This document shows, one piece after another, positions 1 to 10,809 of a DNA stretch of 64,000 nt. A model generated the notes under the pieces. That model had not been told where the DNA came from. It saw only the letters and a program-made list of their open reading frames with translations, and did not search any database. A program made the translations under genes and the position numbers. The stretch's first letter is position 1; the number at the start of each line of letters is the position of its first letter. Origin of the DNA: Diogma glabrata (taxonomy: Eukaryota > Arthropoda > Insecta > Diptera > Cylindrotomidae); assembly GCA_963693315.1 (NCBI GenBank), contig OY856186.1, positions 234,988,604 through 235,052,603 on the forward strand. The letters run 5' to 3'.

Positions 1-1010
1 TATTACAAAACTAACACGAAACATCAATACTTTGTCGGAAAATTATAGCAGATCATAAATTAACATCAGTTAGTGAAAAGATTATACAATCAGCAAACTA
101 CTCAAAAACCTCTCCATTTAGCGTTTCGAGAAAATATTTCCAAATCACAAATTCAGATTTCTTTTAAAATTTCCAAAAATATTGTAAAAATTAAATAAAA
201 TCAAAAATTCGAACTTTTTTCAATTAAAATTCTAAAAATGTTTACAAAATCAAAGATTAAAACTTTTTTCAAAAATTCTAAATATATTGCAAAAATTGTA
301 ACAAAATCAAAAATTGTAACTTTTACCAAAATTATAAAAACTATAATAAAATCAAAAATTTAAAATTTTTCAAAATTTTAAAAATATTCCAAAAATTCTT
401 ACAAAACAAAAATTGAACCTTTTTTCAAAATTCTAAACATACATATATATATAAAATTCAAAAATTTTTTTTCAAAATTCCAAAAATATTCCAAAAATTA
501 GAATAAAATCAAAAATTTAAGCTTTTTCCTAATTCTAATAATATTCCAAAAATTCTTAAAAATTCAAAAATTCAAACCTTTTCCAAAATTTTAAAAATAT
601 TGCAAAAATTATAACAATATCAAAAATTGAAACTTTTTCCAAAATTATAATAAAATCTAAAATTAAAAATTTTTCGAAATTCTAAAAATATTCCAAAAAT
701 TCTTACAAAATCAAAAATGGAAACTTTCTTCAAAATTCTAAAAATTTTCAAAAAATTCTTAAAAATTCAAAAATTCAAACTTTTTCCAAAACTCTAAAAA
801 TATTGCAAAAATTATAACAATATCAAACATTGAAACTTTTTCCAAAATTATAAAAATTATAATAAAATCAAAAATTTTAAATTTTTCAAAATTCTAAAGA
901 TATTCCAAAAATTCTTACAAAATCAAAAATTGAAACATTTCAAAATTCCAAAAATATTACAAAAACTTTAACAAATTCAAAAATTTCCATGTTCAATTAT
1001 ATTTACGTAA
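1..1010. repeat. Degenerate AT-rich minisatellite
   Basis: Strongly A-rich sequence built from an imperfect unit of roughly 55-60 bp, recognisable by recurring words such as CAAAAATTC, AATATTCCAAAAATT and GAAACTTTTTCC. A longer spacing of about 230 bp also recurs. No reading frame of note. The array runs into the left edge of the window, so its full length is unknown. Confidence 0.8.
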
Positions 1011-1069
1011 ACAAACAATTATCTAAAATATTACTTCCAAAGTATTATCTAAAAAATTAAATGAAATCA

Positions 1070-1405
1070 TTTTTTTGACACACTTGACAATATTTTTGAC
1101 AAACTTATAATGCCATAATTCTCAATAATAATAATAAAATTTCATTTCAAACAAATAATTAATTTTATTTTTTCCCGAAAAATTGGGTAAAAAAATAAAT
1201 AAAAATCTTTCTTTTGACACACTTGACAACATTTTTTTGACAAACTTATAATGCCATAATCTAGTTTTGGATCTCACATACCAATCCAGACCATCAAGAT
1301 TTCTCCACATTCTTTGTTCGTACTCATTATCACTTAAAATGAACGTTTTTTAAGCAAAAAATATGCATATTTCCTTGTTTTGACACACTTAACGATTTTT
1401 TGACA
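1070..1405. repeat. Short direct repeats (TTTGACACACTTGACAA motif)
   Basis: A segment of about 48 bp containing TTTGACACACTTGACAA and CAAACTTATAATGCCATAA appears near 1075-1120 and again near 1213-1261. A shortened form is near 1378-1410. The sequence between the copies is AT-rich. I recognise no gene or known element. Confidence 0.6.
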
Positions 1406-1534
1406 CACTTCCGGTACAGTTATCGACCACATCGTCCTTTCGGCTTTTACCATTGAGTATACCTATTTTTAGAATTCAAAATTTTTCAAATCCCTTCAGC
1501 AGATTTCGTCGGTTGTGACGGCCGGCCATGTTAT

Positions 1535-2745
1535 AAACAAAGAAAATGTTCAAATCGATCTGTAGTCATTGCCCGACCCTCGAAACGGGTTTTTAGTATG
1601 ATCATCGTATTCTACGTTTCATTTTCTATCAAAAAAGTATTTTTAATTAATAGAGAAATGATTTTTACTGTTAGAAATAAATAAATTTATCAAGCGCGGA
1701 ACGACAAAAAATTCCATTTATGGGTCATTCTTTTACATATCGAACAGATTAGGACAAAATGTGACTAAGACATTTTTGATTCAGCTGAAAATGTTTTTAC
1801 GGGTTCTATATAAACATAACGATATACCTGTTTGAGGATTTTTTCTTTTTGTTTTTATTAGGGGAAATAGAGCGGTCTAAATTTCGATAATTTTGTGATT
1901 TTTGGCTTGAAGACTTATTTTCAAAAATTCATAACTTCGGTTCTGGTAAAGATAGACACTTTTTGTCTGTTTTATTTTAAAGTATAAAAATGGAATTTTA
2001 AAAAAAACTGTTATTTATAAAAATTATTAACAAATTCCTATTGTTATAAACAAATAAAATATTAAAATTAATTTTTAGTTATTATTTAACAAAAATAAAG
2101 AGTGTTTAGTGTGACCATCGTATTCTACGTTCAATTTTCAATAAGAAACGTGTATTTAATTAATGGAGAAATGAGTTTTACTGTTACAATACAAATAAGT
2201 TAATTTTTCTAGCACCGGACGACAAAAATTTCAAAAATTTTTGTCGTCTCGCGCTCGATAAATTAGTTTATTTCTAACAGTAAAACTCATTTCTCCATTA
2301 ATTAAAAATACTTTTTTAATAGGAAATGAAACGTAGAATACGATGATCATACTAAAAACTCATTTCGTTTGACAAACTCATTTCAATGACTACAGATCGA
2401 TTTGAACATTTTATTTGTTTATAACAATAGCAAATTGTTAATAACTTTTATTAATTTTAATTTTTTTTGTAGACTACCATCTTTTATCTTTAAAATAAAA
2501 CAAACTATAGGTTTCTATCTTTAATAAAACCGAAGTTATGAGTATTTGAAAATAACTCGTCAAGCCAAAAATCACGAAATTCTCGAAATGTAGAAGCCCG
2601 ATAATTTCCAATAAAAAAACCTCGAAGACGTACATATATCTTTTTTTTCGATATAAAACCTGTAAAAAAAATTTTCAGCCAAATCAAAAATGTGTCGGTC
2701 AGATTTTGTACAAATTTATTCGGATTATAAAAGAATTACCCATTA
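1535..2745. repeat. Large inverted repeat (foldback or inverted satellite monomers)
   Basis: Two modules, A (about 175 bp) and B (about 330 bp), are arranged A, B, A on the left and inverted A, inverted B on the right. The symmetry centre is near 2233, within a short palindrome around GACGACAAAAATTT. Left B (about 1721-2050) matches the reverse complement of about 2415-2745. Left A (about 1540-1715 and 2095-2230) matches the reverse complement of about 2236-2400. Divergence between arms looks like ten to twenty percent by eye. No transposase ORF is present. It may be a foldback element or two satellite monomers in opposite orientation. Confidence 0.75.
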
Positions 2746-2775
2746 ATACTATTTATTCAAAAACTGCATTTTTGA

Positions 2776-3689
2776 TATGTGATATGTGATAAGTCATATG
2801 TCATATGCGATATGAGACATGTGATATATGATATGTGATATGTGATATGTGATATGTGATATGTGATATGTGATATGTGATATGTGATATGTGATATGTG
2901 ATATGGGATATGTGATATGTGATATGTGATATGTGATATGTGATATGTGATATGTGATATGTGATATGTGATATGTGATATGTGATATGTGATATGTGAT
3001 ATGTGATATGTGATATGTGATATGTGATATGTGATATGTGATATGTGATATGTGATATGTGATATGTGATATGTGATATGTGATATGTGATATGTGATAT
3101 GTGATATGTGATATGTGATATGTGATATGTGATATGTGATATGTGATATGTGATATGTGATATGTGATATGTGATATGTGATATGTGATATGTGATATGT
3201 GATATGTGATATGTGATATGTGATATGTGATATGTGATATGTGATATGTGATATGTGATATGTGATATGTGATATGTGATATGTGATATGTGATATGTGA
3301 TATGTGATATGTGATATGTGATATGTGATATGTGATATGTGATATGTGATATGTGATATGTGATATGTGATATGTGATATGTGATATGTGATATGTGATA
3401 TGTGATATGTGATATGTGATATGTGATATGTGATATGTGATATGTGATATGTGATATGTGATATGTGATATGTGATATGTGATATGTGATATGTGATATG
3501 TGATATGTGATATGTGATATGTGATATGTGATATGTGATATGTGATATGTGATATGTGATATGTGATATGTGATATGTGATATGTGATATGTGATATGTG
3601 ATATGTGATATGTGATATGTGATATGTGATATGTGATATGTGATATGTGATATGTGATATGTGATATGTGATATGTGATATGTGATATG
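2776..3689. repeat. 7-bp satellite array 1 (GATATGT)n
   Basis: About 130 tandem copies of a 7-bp unit GATATGT. The first 60 bases are degenerate variants and one GGGATATG variant lies near 2905. The array stops exactly where the first LTR begins and resumes after the third LTR at 15982, in the same orientation and phase. Arrays 1 and 2 were therefore one array before the LTR element inserted. Confidence 0.97.
3686..3689. repeat. Left target-site duplication (TATG)
   Basis: TATG directly before the first LTR matches TATG at 15982-15985 directly after the third LTR. Because the target is itself a repeat, the length is supported only by the phase of the satellite on both sides. Confidence 0.6.
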
Positions 3690-4703
3690 TGTAGTAAAAC
3701 AAATTACGTAGTTTTCCTACAACAACTTCCCAAACTAAATTCGCAATATCTTCCAAATTCCTACCAACGACTATAAAAACAATTGACCTAAAACCTTATT
3801 AAAATTAAAAACAAATATTTCATAAATTACCTTTATCTGGGTTATTTACAAAATATTTTGTTAATATCGTTCAATTCAAATAAAATCAATTCGCGACATT
3901 GGCATTAAATAAAATTCAATTAAAAACAAAGTCAGTGTGTCAATTGTTTTAATATCAATTAACCAACAATAATAAATTCCCAGCGCGTAATCATTTTTTA
4001 ATTATAAAAATAATATTTTAATCAATAATCAAGGCAGTTAGTATTCAGACAATTAACGGAGTCAAATTTTAAATCAATACAGTCGTTTTTGCAATAAAAT
4101 ATTAAAATCAATAAAGTGAATCGTTTTGAAGGAAAAACTAACAAGCAGTCAGTAACCAATAAGTTCAGTTCAAAAATTATTAAAATAAGTTTAATTCAGA
4201 ACAGTAAGTTCAGTGCAAAAATTATTAAACTAAGTTTAATTCAGAACAGTAAGTTCAGTTCAAAAGTTATTAAAATAAGTTTAATTCATAGTAGTAAGTT
4301 CAGTTCAAAAATTATTAAAATAAGTTTAATTCAGAACAGTAAGTTCAGTGCAAAAATTATTAAACTAAGTTTAATTCAGAACAGTAAGTTCAGTTCAAAA
4401 GTTATTAAAATAAGTTTAATCCAGAACAGTAAGTTCAGTTCAAAAGTTATTCAAATAAGTTTAATTCAGAACAGTGAGTTCCGATCACTAGCTATTAAAA
4501 TATACATAAGCTCAATTCAGAACATTATAAATAGAAATACAAATTAAAACTGCAAAATAGAGACTTTTTCTTGATATAACATCTGCAAAGTACCGAAGTA
4601 TCACACACATATAAGAACTACATTTTATCACATAGTAGTATACGTAAAACATTTGCACTACATCTTTATCATATAGTAGTGTCCTAAACAATTTGGCACT
4701 ACA
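3690..4703 (+). repeat. LTR 1 of the tandem element (1014 bp)
   Basis: Begins TGTAGTAAAAC and ends GGCACTACA, giving 6-bp inverted ends. A TATA-like TATAAAAA lies near 3770, and AATAAA-type signals near 3903 and 4093 could serve polyadenylation. It differs from LTR 2 at only two sites that I noticed: one A fewer in the run after TTTTTGCA (near 4095) and T for C near 4290. It carries the 45-bp minisatellite described separately. The 143-codon frame across that repeat is not a gene. Confidence 0.95.
4161..4480 (+). repeat. 45-bp minisatellite inside the LTR (7 units)
   Basis: Seven near-identical 45-bp units containing AAGTTCAGTTCAAAA, TTATTAAAATAAGT and TTAATTCAGAACAGT. Because 45 is a multiple of three it stays open in one frame and mimics a protein with a 15-residue repeat. 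The same seven units occur in the other LTRs (from about 9801, 15439 and 20297). It lies in the 3' half of the LTR, so it may form part of the transcribed R/U5 region (inference). Confidence 0.92.
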
Positions 4704-4705
4704 TT

Positions 4706-4723
4706 TGGCGCAGCCGGTTATCC
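4706..4723 (+). other. Primer binding site
   Basis: TGGCGCAGCCGG begins two bases after the LTR end. It starts with TGG, as a site complementary to the CCA end of a tRNA should. The TGGCGCAG start is like the serine-tRNA sites I recall for the 17.6/297 group of fly gypsy elements. The tRNA identity is not proven here. The second element has the same site at 10346. Confidence 0.75.
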
Positions 4724-4767
4724 TTACCGACAAAAGGAAGTAAGGAATTTTAAGGAGTAAAGAACAA

Positions 4768-4914
4768 ATGAGCCAGCCCCGTGCAGCTGAAAGGTATAAA
4801 GGCTCAAGAACAATCATTTGGACACCAACATCAACATCCACAACATCAATTACCAGATCATCAGGACCAACGTTCACCACACCATATAAGAGTAAGCTTA
4901 AGTTTTTACAATAG
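4768..4914 (+). CDS. Small leader ORF of the LTR element (48 codons)
   Basis: First ATG after the primer binding site. The predicted peptide is rich in Thr and Ser, starts MSQPRAAERY and ends KFLQ. It resembles nothing I know. It precedes the main ORF by about 255 bases of AT-rich sequence. It is identical in the second copy (10408-10554), but the two copies are too young for that to mean selection. It could be an upstream ORF, or a leader exon joined to the main ORF by splicing. An AGTAAG word near 4890 could serve as a donor, but this is speculative. Confidence 0.3.
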   Translation: MSQPRAAERYKGSRTIIWTPTSTSTTSITRSSGPTFTTPYKSKLKFLQ

Positions 4915-5169
4915 ATTTAGATTAAAACAAAACCTTAGTAGTAAGTTAGTTCAGACATTATACGTTGTATCAAGTTGTATCAAGTTGTATCAAGATAAAA
5001 TAGAACAGTAATTTTTTTTTTAAATTCGATTTAATTCTTAATTTTCACCAAAACTCGAAATTTGGTCATCATCTTTTTGTATTCAATCCGTATTTCCCTG
5101 TAGTCAACCCGATAATTATTTTTCCTGTATTCAATCCCATAATTCGTTTTCCTGTAATTTTCATTCAAT

Positions 5170-7953
5170 ATGCTATTTGATATGGTTAACCTATACGAAG
5201 TAGTAAAACTAGTCGAAAAACTAGACGGTGATGCCGACGACATTGACGAGGAAATAGAACGCTTTATATTTCGTGCTACAACAATCACATTAAAATTGAA
5301 CGTCCTAGATCAGATAGTTTTTGCACAATTACTGGTTAGACGTATCACAGGTAAAGCCCTCCTAGCCGTTGAAGACAAGTCATTCAAATCAGTCGAAGAC
5401 CTAGGATTCATATTACGGAATTACTTCCCACCTTCCACCAGGCAATTAGAGGGAACAACAGCCCATACGTTTGCCCAACTCACACAAAGTTTAAGCTCTA
5501 CAACGTCAAACTTTGCATTAAAGATGGCTAATAATCTTCCTAGATTCCCTTTATTTAACCACCCACCTTCAAATACAACATACACCCTTTCGCAAAGTAT
5601 AACTAAAACTGATAAGCCCTCTCAACTGACATTACTGAATAACAATATAATTCCACAAAACCAAAACGTAGACCACATTACTCCACTGCCTTTATCATCT
5701 GATAAACCATTTTTCCCATCGTTTTCCGCTGCTCATGCAATTTCAAATGTTCCTAAAACAAACCTTTCGAATTCTACGCAACACCCAACATTTCCTTCAG
5801 TATCAAACTACCATGAGAAACTGCAATCCCATTTACCCTCATATTCATATTTACAGCCACAAGTAGAAAATATGCCTAATCCTTATAGTACAACTGACAG
5901 TATATATTTTGTATTATCCTTCAGAGAAGCTAGTTCTCCTCAACTCGACACAACTCAACATAACACAAACTCTCCTCAATTTCACTACACATCTTCAGAT
6001 ACAACATACATTCCTTCACAAAATATAACAAACACACAAACAACATTTAGAAAATCTCCTCCACTGACATTACCAAACAGTATGATCCCACAACACCAAA
6101 ACGAAAATCGAATTACTCCACGGCCCCCATCATCCGATATATCATCTCTTCCATCGTTTTCTGCTGTTCAGACTACATCAAATATTCTTAAACCAAACCT
6201 ATCTAATCCTACGCAACATCTAACATTTCCTTCAGTATCAGACTACCATGAAAAACTACAATCCCATTTACCCTCTTATTCATATTTACAGCCACAAGTA
6301 GAAAATATGCCTAATCCTTATAGTACAACTGACAGTAACTCCAGTAGTTCACCACACATTCCACCTTATATGATGGATCAACATTTCTCATATCCCTCAC
6401 AGCCACATTCCAAAAAACCTTGTAACCAATCAGAAAACAATACAAACAATACAAATTTTCAAACAGAACGACCTAATTTAAATACAAATATTATATCAAA
6501 ATCAGACTTCAATATAAACTCTGAAGCCCCGACACAACTTTCAAACTGTTTACAAAACACAAAACTAAATTTATCGGACAATTCTGACATAGAGCCTACA
6601 TCAGTAGCCGCACAAAAAAGGGCGGCATCTACATTACATTTTAATCCGTCTAGTGTGTCCTTGCCAAATAATTTCCCTGTTACCGATACGTATGCAGATA
6701 TTCCGTCTTTGAACATTAACACTGACGACCTAAATTATTTAAATCCCGAAAATATTGCATCAAGTCTACCGCCAACTTTTCCACATGGTTCTGCTGATAA
6801 TACTTCACGTTCACAGAATTCTGAATCAAATGTTTCTGCAAGATCACATCAGTCTGAAGTGAGATTGGATGTGATGTCACAAAAACTAAATTCAAGTCCG
6901 TTTTTAATGGCATCACCATTTACCATACAATCTAATGACATTAGTCATGCAATGGCACATCAACCCATATTACCGAAGACAACCAGAGACACTCCACTTG
7001 AGCACTCGGAAGCGGAAAACACGACAATTTCACCCACTAAAGAAATCAAGACAAACGGAAATATACTTAGTTATGCTTCTAAAGGCAATATCATACCGGC
7101 CGGACCAAAGAAAATAATACAGATAGACGACTCGAACGTCCCGAATGAAGCGACAATTACCATGGCTAAAGAAGTAAGTCCTGGCGTGTTGATAGCAAAT
7201 ACACTATCCATATCAGTCAACCAAAGTATCCAGAAAACTCCAACTGACCCAATTCAAATTCCAAACCCCAATTCAACCTCCCTTGTAAACAATCTTACAG
7301 AAATTGTTCTACTATCCGAATCAGCTTCTCATGATACCGAAAAATCTCCGACTGACAAAACTAGGTCAAAGACGCGCGACAGTAACCCAGACAAATCACA
7401 ATGTATATCAGAAATTATTTCAACACCAATTCTGTATTCCGAAGTTCTAAAACAAAACATTTCTCGAAACTTGTGCATTCCTATAAATATTTCAAACACA
7501 ACACAAATTTCATCAATACCAACAAAATTAAAATACACTAAAAATTATACGTATCATAATCTACAAACTACCACTTTGAAATGCCAAACTAATTCTAATC
7601 GTAACGAAAGTAGATTCCAGAAACAGAAACCAACAATCAGCTCTAACAAAAATCAATATTTGCCTTCAACGACCACATTAAAATGCCATAGTAATTTTAT
7701 TTGTCACAAAAACAAAATCTTGAAATCAGAAAACCCAACCAGTTCTAAGAAAAATCAATATTTGCCCTCAACTATGGTAGTGGAAAAGAAATCGTCAAAC
7801 AAAAAACCAAATATCAAATTACACAGCCGCCGAAGTATATCTAAAACGATTAACACAAATATGAAAGTTCGAAAAACAAAACTGACCAACATTCGGTTAA
7901 GCTTCAACCAAGCAGTTCATACCACTCCGACACCGAAAATATTAAAACGTTGA
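5170..7953 (+). CDS. Gag-like ORF1 with long disordered tail (copy 1, 927 aa)
   Basis: The ATG at 5170 opens a 927-codon frame. Residues about 20-100 look like the N-terminal part of a gypsy-type Gag capsid: an acidic stretch (DGDADDIDEEIERF), then ITLKLNVLDQIVFAQLLVRR, ITGKAL and FILRNYF. This assignment is by pattern and needs a profile search. From residue 105 to the end the protein is low-complexity, rich in Ser, Thr, Asn, Pro and Gln, with a basic Lys-rich end. No CCHC zinc knuckle and no DTG/DSG protease or YxDD motif is present. Two blocks of about 120 residues (about 135-244 and 280-389) are an internal duplication of 435 bp. The ends of the blocks are nearly identical, including YHEKLQSHLPSYSYLQPQVE. 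Near the C-terminus two shorter repeats end in KNQYLPST. It is likely a structural Gag-like protein of a non-autonomous element. Confidence 0.65.
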   Translation: MLFDMVNLYEVVKLVEKLDGDADDIDEEIERFIFRATTITLKLNVLDQIVFAQLLVRRITGKALLAVEDKSFKSVEDLGFILRNYFPPSTRQLEGTTAHTFAQLTQSLSSTTSNFALKMANNLPRFPLFNHPPSNTTYTLSQSITKTDKPSQLTLLNNNIIPQNQNVDHITPLPLSSDKPFFPSFSAAHAISNVPKTNLSNSTQHPTFPSVSNYHEKLQSHLPSYSYLQPQVENMPNPYSTTDSIYFVLSFREASSPQLDTTQHNTNSPQFHYTSSDTTYIPSQNITNTQTTFRKSPPLTLPNSMIPQHQNENRITPRPPSSDISSLPSFSAVQTTSNILKPNLSNPTQHLTFPSVSDYHEKLQSHLPSYSYLQPQVENMPNPYSTTDSNSSSSPHIPPYMMDQHFSYPSQPHSKKPCNQSENNTNNTNFQTERPNLNTNIISKSDFNINSEAPTQLSNCLQNTKLNLSDNSDIEPTSVAAQKRAASTLHFNPSSVSLPNNFPVTDTYADIPSLNINTDDLNYLNPENIASSLPPTFPHGSADNTSRSQNSESNVSARSHQSEVRLDVMSQKLNSSPFLMASPFTIQSNDISHAMAHQPILPKTTRDTPLEHSEAENTTISPTKEIKTNGNILSYASKGNIIPAGPKKIIQIDDSNVPNEATITMAKEVSPGVLIANTLSISVNQSIQKTPTDPIQIPNPNSTSLVNNLTEIVLLSESASHDTEKSPTDKTRSKTRDSNPDKSQCISEIISTPILYSEVLKQNISRNLCIPINISNTTQISSIPTKLKYTKNYTYHNLQTTTLKCQTNSNRNESRFQKQKPTISSNKNQYLPSTTTLKCHSNFICHKNKILKSENPTSSKKNQYLPSTMVVEKKSSNKKPNIKLHSRRSISKTINTNMKVRKTKLTNIRLSFNQAVHTTPTPKILKR

Positions 7954-8459
7954 ACCAGTCTGCTACGATAAATTACCATGACTCTAATAACAAGCTAACT
8001 GTAAACAACCGCGACCAAAAAAGACCCAGACGTATTGAAAATTGGAAACACTGTCCATTACAACTTTCCAAACTGTGGAAATCAATTTTACTATATCTTA
8101 GCCTTTCGTGGACTCATGTAAAGAAAACTACTACCTTACAACTTACACTGCCGATAATAACCAATAAAATTCAATCACATTCTTATTTATCTAATTCAGT
8201 TTACTGGCTTGACAATCTGTTCCAAAAATTTCCTGTCTGTTTTTCAAATATTTTAGTACTAGCATCTCGTAAAAACATATACGACAAAGAAGTTTTCAGC
8301 TTAATTGTAAAGTTTTACACAGCCGATCAACTGTTACATGTTGCTAAGGACAATACTTATTTATTAGTCAAACACGTAAATCAAATTGGAAATAACTTTC
8401 CTTCAAAATTACTTTCTAACGATAAAATTTCCACATTTTTAAAAACAACAGCTTTCTAA
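7854..8459 (+). CDS. Second open frame without ATG (copy 1)
   Basis: Open for about 200 codons after a stop at 7851-7853, overlapping the end of ORF1 by 100 bases in another frame. No methionine codon occurs in the frame, so it could only be made by frameshifting, splicing or non-ATG initiation, or it is a remnant. The predicted peptide has a hydrophobic stretch (KSILLYLSLSW) and a leucine-rich part near VKFYTADQLLHVAK. I do not recognise it. It does not look like pol. The same frame is present in copy 2 (13493-14098). Confidence 0.3.
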   Translation, partial: HKYESSKNKTDQHSVKLQPSSSYHSDTENIKTLNQSATINYHDSNNKLTVNNRDQKRPRRIENWKHCPLQLSKLWKSILLYLSLSWTHVKKTTTLQLTLPIITNKIQSHSYLSNSVYWLDNLFQKFPVCFSNILVLASRKNIYDKEVFSLIVKFYTADQLLHVAKDNTYLLVKHVNQIGNNFPSKLLSNDKISTFLKTTAF

Positions 8460-9316
8460 AACATATCAAATTCCGCTTAAACCAACCTAAAGCATAGGTA
8501 AACCAAATCATCTTATCCTAAACATAATACTAATCTAAACCACAAGTTAATCAAACAAACCTAATACTAACTTAAACCATAACCCAATGAATAAACCTAT
8601 CCTAAACCCAATATTAACTTAAACCATAAGCCAATCGTACCAACTTATCCTAAACCTAATACTAGCCTTAAGCATAAGTCAAATCTAAACAATTTATACT
8701 TACAATTTATACAATATACAAGAAACATAGTAATCGAAAAACAATAATCTTATTACCAATACTGATTCCGATCAATAATCAATACAATCAATCAACTACC
8801 AATACGATTCAACTATCGATACAATCAATAAAAATAATAAGTTTACTAAAATTAGTCATAAGCAATAATAATATAAGCAATCACTAGCATAAGTGTATAC
8901 ATATTAAATTAAAACAATTATTTTAAGCAATCAAAACGTAACGAAAATTTTAATGGAAACAAATAATTTACCATATATCGTTCATTCTTAACATAATTAT
9001 ACAGAAACAAGTAATTTAACTTGACGGCCCAAAACAATTGTAAAACATTTAAATTTATTAAATAGTTATAGTACATTAGCATGGATTAAACAAAATTAAA
9101 TTAATATAAATACAAATTATTCTAATACAAATTATAATTATAAGGACCCCTTTAATTTTATTACGACGATAAACACATAATTTATTAAATATTTATAAGA
9201 TAAGACTAAGATAACGTTACTCACAAAAATTTTTTTTTTTTCAAAACAAACATAATTTGGTAAAATTTTGTGTTCATCGTTAACTAACTAACGATGAAAA
9301 CAAAATTTTTTTTCCG
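8460..9316 (+). other. 3' non-coding internal region of LTR element, copy 1
   Basis: AT-rich, no ORF. From about 8480 to 8690 a degenerate repeat of 60-65 bp recurs (words CCTAATACTAACTTAAACCATAA and variants). A short inverted repeat, GTTCATCGTTAACTAACTAACGATGAAAAC, lies just before the polypurine tract (about 9271-9301). Confidence 0.6.
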
Positions 9317-9328
9317 TGGGGGGAGGAA
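9317..9328 (+). other. Polypurine tract, copy 1
   Basis: GTGGGGGGAGGAA immediately precedes the TGTAGT start of LTR 2, and a T-run lies upstream, as expected of the plus-strand priming site. Confidence 0.85.
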
Positions 9329-10343
9329 TGTAGTAAAACAAATTACGTAGTTTTCCTACAACAACTTCCCAAACTAAATTCGCAATATCTTCCAAATTCC
9401 TACCAACGACTATAAAAACAATTGACCTAAAACCTTATTAAAATTAAAAACAAATATTTCATAAATTACCTTTATCTGGGTTATTTACAAAATATTTTGT
9501 TAATATCGTTCAATTCAAATAAAATCAATTCGCGACATTGGCATTAAATAAAATTCAATTAAAAACAAAGTCAGTGTGTCAATTGTTTTAATATCAATTA
9601 ACCAACAATAATAAATTCCCAGCGCGTAATCATTTTTTAATTATAAAAATAATATTTTAATCAATAATCAAGGCAGTTAGTATTCAGACAATTAACGGAG
9701 TCAAATTTTAAATCAATACAGTCGTTTTTGCAAATAAAATATTAAAATCAATAAAGTGAATCGTTTTGAAGGAAAAACTAACAAGCAGTCAGTAACCAAT
9801 AAGTTCAGTTCAAAAATTATTAAAATAAGTTTAATTCAGAACAGTAAGTTCAGTGCAAAAATTATTAAACTAAGTTTAATTCAGAACAGTAAGTTCAGTT
9901 CAAAAGTTATTAAAATAAGTTTAATTCATAGCAGTAAGTTCAGTTCAAAAATTATTAAAATAAGTTTAATTCAGAACAGTAAGTTCAGTGCAAAAATTAT
10001 TAAACTAAGTTTAATTCAGAACAGTAAGTTCAGTTCAAAAGTTATTAAAATAAGTTTAATCCAGAACAGTAAGTTCAGTTCAAAAGTTATTCAAATAAGT
10101 TTAATTCAGAACAGTGAGTTCCGATCACTAGCTATTAAAATATACATAAGCTCAATTCAGAACATTATAAATAGAAATACAAATTAAAACTGCAAAATAG
10201 AGACTTTTTCTTGATATAACATCTGCAAAGTACCGAAGTATCACACACATATAAGAACTACATTTTATCACATAGTAGTATACGTAAAACATTTGCACTA
10301 CATCTTTATCATATAGTAGTGTCCTAAACAATTTGGCACTACA
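9329..10343 (+). repeat. LTR 2 (shared middle LTR, 1015 bp)
   Basis: Serves as 3' LTR for the left unit and 5' LTR for the right unit. It is followed by the same primer binding site as LTR 1. One A longer than LTR 1 near 9732. It differs from LTRs 3 and 4 by a C (versus A) near 10192. Confidence 0.95.
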
Positions 10344-10407
10344 TTTGGCGCAGCCGGTTATCCTTACCGACAAAAGGAAGTAAGGAATTTTAAGGAGTTA
10401 AGAACAA

Positions 10408-10554
10408 ATGAGCCAGCCCCGTGCAGCTGAAAGGTATAAAGGCTCAAGAACAATCATTTGGACACCAACATCAACATCCACAACATCAATTACCAGATCA
10501 TCAGGACCAACGTTCACCACACCATATAAGAGTAAGCTTAAGTTTTTACAATAG
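10408..10554 (+). CDS. Small leader ORF, copy 2
   Basis: Same 48-codon frame as at 4768-4914, starting MSQPRAAERY. The sequence just upstream differs by one base (GAGTTAAG for GAGTAAAG near 10397). Function unknown. Confidence 0.3.
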   Translation: MSQPRAAERYKGSRTIIWTPTSTSTTSITRSSGPTFTTPYKSKLKFLQ

Positions 10555-10809
10555 ATTTAGATTAAAACAAAACCTTAGTAGTAAGTTAGTTCAGACATTA
10601 TACGTTGTATCAAGTTGTATCAAGTTGTATCAAGATAAAATAGAACAGTAATTTTTTTTTTAAATTCGATTTAATTCTTAATTTTCACCAAAACTCGAAA
10701 TTTGGTCATCATCTTTTTGTATTCAATCCGTATTTCCCTGTAGTCAACCCGATAATTATTTTTCCTGTATTCAATCCCATAATTCGTTTTCCTGTAATTT
10801 TCATTCAAT

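Noticed and set aside
2794..3756. 320-codon frame with a seven-residue repeat (HISHITY)
   Set aside because: It is the antisense reading of the 7-bp satellite. Because the unit and codon lengths give a 21-base period, no stops appear by chance.
4116..4547. 143-codon frame repeated in all four LTRs
   Set aside because: It is the 45-bp minisatellite read in its one open frame, and it starts with GTG and not ATG. It lies within the LTR and has no protein-like composition.
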